Shown: positions 62,986 to 64,000 of the stretch, piece after piece
Numbering within the stretch: position 1 is the first letter of the stretch
Layout: every line of letters begins with the position of its first letter
DNA from: Alphaproteobacteria bacterium
GTDB lineage: Bacteria; Pseudomonadota; Alphaproteobacteria; Micropepsales; Micropepsaceae
Direction of reading: 5' to 3'
DNA length: 64,000 nucleotides
Assembly (NCBI GenBank): GCA_020852655.1
Contig: JADZAI010000044.1
Location: 43,098-107,097 of the forward strand
Notes under the pieces: model-generated
Databases searched by the model: none
Seen by the model: the letters and a program-made list of their open reading frames with translations, nothing else
What the model was told of the DNA's origin: nothing
Made by a program: the position numbers and the translations under genes

Positions 62986-63002
62986 TTTGAGAATTGCTCA
63001 AA
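62986..63002. promoter_or_regulatory. Palindromic operator TTTGAG-N5-CTCAAA, copy 2 (tetR/hydrolase region)
   Basis: The bases TTTGAG-AATTG-CTCAAA form a perfect 6-bp inverted repeat in the region between the divergent tetR and hydrolase genes, the usual place for an autoregulatory TetR site. On the minus strand a TTGACG (63014-63019) may be the -35 box of the hydrolase gene, which would place the palindrome over its -10 region. The same palindrome lies upstream of the TonB receptor gene at 56148. Confidence 0.65.
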
Positions 63003-63103
63003 TCCTCGGCATGCGTCAAGGCGATCTTGCCGTCCGCGCTTGATGACCCTCGCGATGCGCGATAATTGACGCGGACTGCAAGACCAGACGGGCCTGTCCA
63101 AGC

Positions 63104-63811
63104 GTGCGCACCGAACTGTACAGCGTGGCGAAGCTGCCGGGCGGAGCCGATGAAGCGACCGGGCCTGGCACGAACGGCTCGTCGCGCCTTGCCGCGCGGC
63201 GCGAAAAGATCGTGGCCGCCCTGCGCCAGGGCATGCTCACGAAAGGCTATGCGGAAACCAGCCTGACCGATCTTGCCAAGCGCGCCGGCATGTCGGTCAG
63301 CCATCTGCTCTATTATTACGCCAGCAAGGACGCCGTGCTTGTCGAGCTGTGCGAGCAGTTCGTGAAGCGCGCCTATGCCGACGTGGCGAAGGACAAGGAC
63401 AAGCCGCCGGCGGACCGGATCCGCATCATCGCGGGCAACCTTTTCGTTCGCGGCGCCATCGTCCGCTCGGAGTTCAGCATCCTGCGCGAGCTCAACGCGT
63501 TGTCGGCCCACCGGCCCGAGATCCATAAATGGCTGCGCAGCTACGGCGAGTGGGTGGTCGACTACCTGACCGACCTCTTCGAGAAAGTGCCGCGCCAGCC
63601 CGGCCTCGGCGCTGCCGACGCGGCCGAGATCGCCGCGGCGCTCTGGATGGGCCTCGTCAACAATGCCGAGTTCGATGCGACCCTCAGCGACAGCCGGGCC
63701 GAGCGGCTGTTCAGCCGCACGTTGTTCTCGCTTGCCGGTATCGAGCCGCCGGCCCGGGCGCGCGCCCGCACCGCGCCGTCGCGCATCCGCGTGAGCGTCA
63801 GGCGGAACTGA
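63104..63811 (+). CDS. TetR family transcriptional regulator
   Basis: The 235-residue protein has an N-terminal helix-turn-helix at about 32-80 (REKIVAALRQGMLTKGYAET, SLTDLAKRAGMSVSHLLYYY, ASKDAVLVELCEQF) and a helical ligand domain. The start is uncertain: a GTG at 63104 is used here, and a GTG at 63125 is also possible. It is divergent from the epoxide hydrolase-like gene and probably binds the palindrome at 62986. Its ligand is likely the substrate or an intermediate of the locus. The last about 20 residues are Arg-rich. Confidence 0.88.
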   Translation: MRTELYSVAKLPGGADEATGPGTNGSSRLAARREKIVAALRQGMLTKGYAETSLTDLAKRAGMSVSHLLYYYASKDAVLVELCEQFVKRAYADVAKDKDKPPADRIRIIAGNLFVRGAIVRSEFSILRELNALSAHRPEIHKWLRSYGEWVVDYLTDLFEKVPRQPGLGAADAAEIAAALWMGLVNNAEFDATLSDSRAERLFSRTLFSLAGIEPPARARARTAPSRIRVSVRRN

Positions 63812-64000
63812 GGCTCCGTCCTTCCCCGCGATATTCGCGCCGATGTGTCGGTGCGCTTTGAGAAGAACGCAAAATGCGCCGCCCGGTCCGGCGCCGCCTG
63901 CCCCGGCCCACGCAAGGCGCGCCGCACGCGGCCTGAACCGCAGCGGACCTAGCCCCTGATTTGGCTGATTCCCGGCCGCCCGCAGGCCTGCGGGGGAAAC
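63812..64000. other. Right end of the window, no gene recognised
   Basis: This 189-bp stretch is GC-rich and shows no supported coding region or clear terminator. A further gene may start beyond the window edge. Confidence 0.5.

Overview
The window is GC-rich chromosomal DNA of a Gram-negative bacterium, most likely an alphaproteobacterium. Evidence for this is a phasin (polyhydroxyalkanoate storage), two large TonB-dependent receptors, a TldD/TldE pair, a complete branched-chain 2-oxoacid dehydrogenase operon, and several families of small GC-rich palindromic intergenic repeats of the kind common in that class. Genus cannot be fixed from the sequence. There is no rRNA, transposase, integrase or CRISPR array; one tRNA gene (Gln, TTG) is present.

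Region 1 (1-13.5 kb): the end of a dienelactone hydrolase gene coupled to glyoxalase I, then an ABC-type capsule/exopolysaccharide locus. It has an outer-membrane Wza/KpsD-like export lipoprotein on the plus strand. Facing it is a long, tightly overlapping minus-strand operon with three KpsE-type inner-membrane co-polymerases, four GT4-type glycosyltransferases, an NAD-dependent sugar epimerase and a KpsT-type ATPase. No KpsM permease is visible. Region 2 (13.5-27.7 kb): a PP2C phosphatase and a TagH/FHA protein of the type VI secretion regulatory family without any secretion genes, a lipase-like hydrolase, a phasin with candidate operator boxes, SppA, a VOC protein, a TPR-aspartyl hydroxylase-like protein, a 1029-residue TonB receptor, TldD/TldE and two paralogous small membrane proteins.

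Region 3 (27.7-37.9 kb): an oligopeptide ABC importer locus with oppB, oppC and a fused two-domain ATPase, plus three consecutive OppA-like binding proteins. All three end in the same Trp/Cys-rich hydrophobic tail of about 29 residues, which is unusual for soluble periplasmic binding proteins. OppC carries an enlarged four-cysteine periplasmic loop. Region 4 (38.2-48.9 kb): PPK2, an MBOAT acyltransferase with an SGNH-like partner, tRNA-Gln, an esterase and the bkd operon (E1alpha, E1beta, E2, E3). The bkd operon is interrupted by palindromic repeats, two copies of which lie inside the coding sequence of the E2 linker.

Region 5 (49.1-63.8 kb): a catabolic-looking locus of CMD, SDR, EthD, YghU-type GST, alpha/beta hydrolases, a TonB receptor, an APH-like phosphotransferase, two SnoaL-like proteins, an FAD oxidoreductase, a D-aminoacylase-like amidohydrolase and a TetR regulator. 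The same palindrome, TTTGAG-N5-CTCAAA, lies in front of the TonB receptor gene and in the divergent tetR/hydrolase region. That suggests one regulator controls uptake and breakdown of an unknown substrate. This locus and the tailed binding proteins are the best candidates for undescribed biology here.
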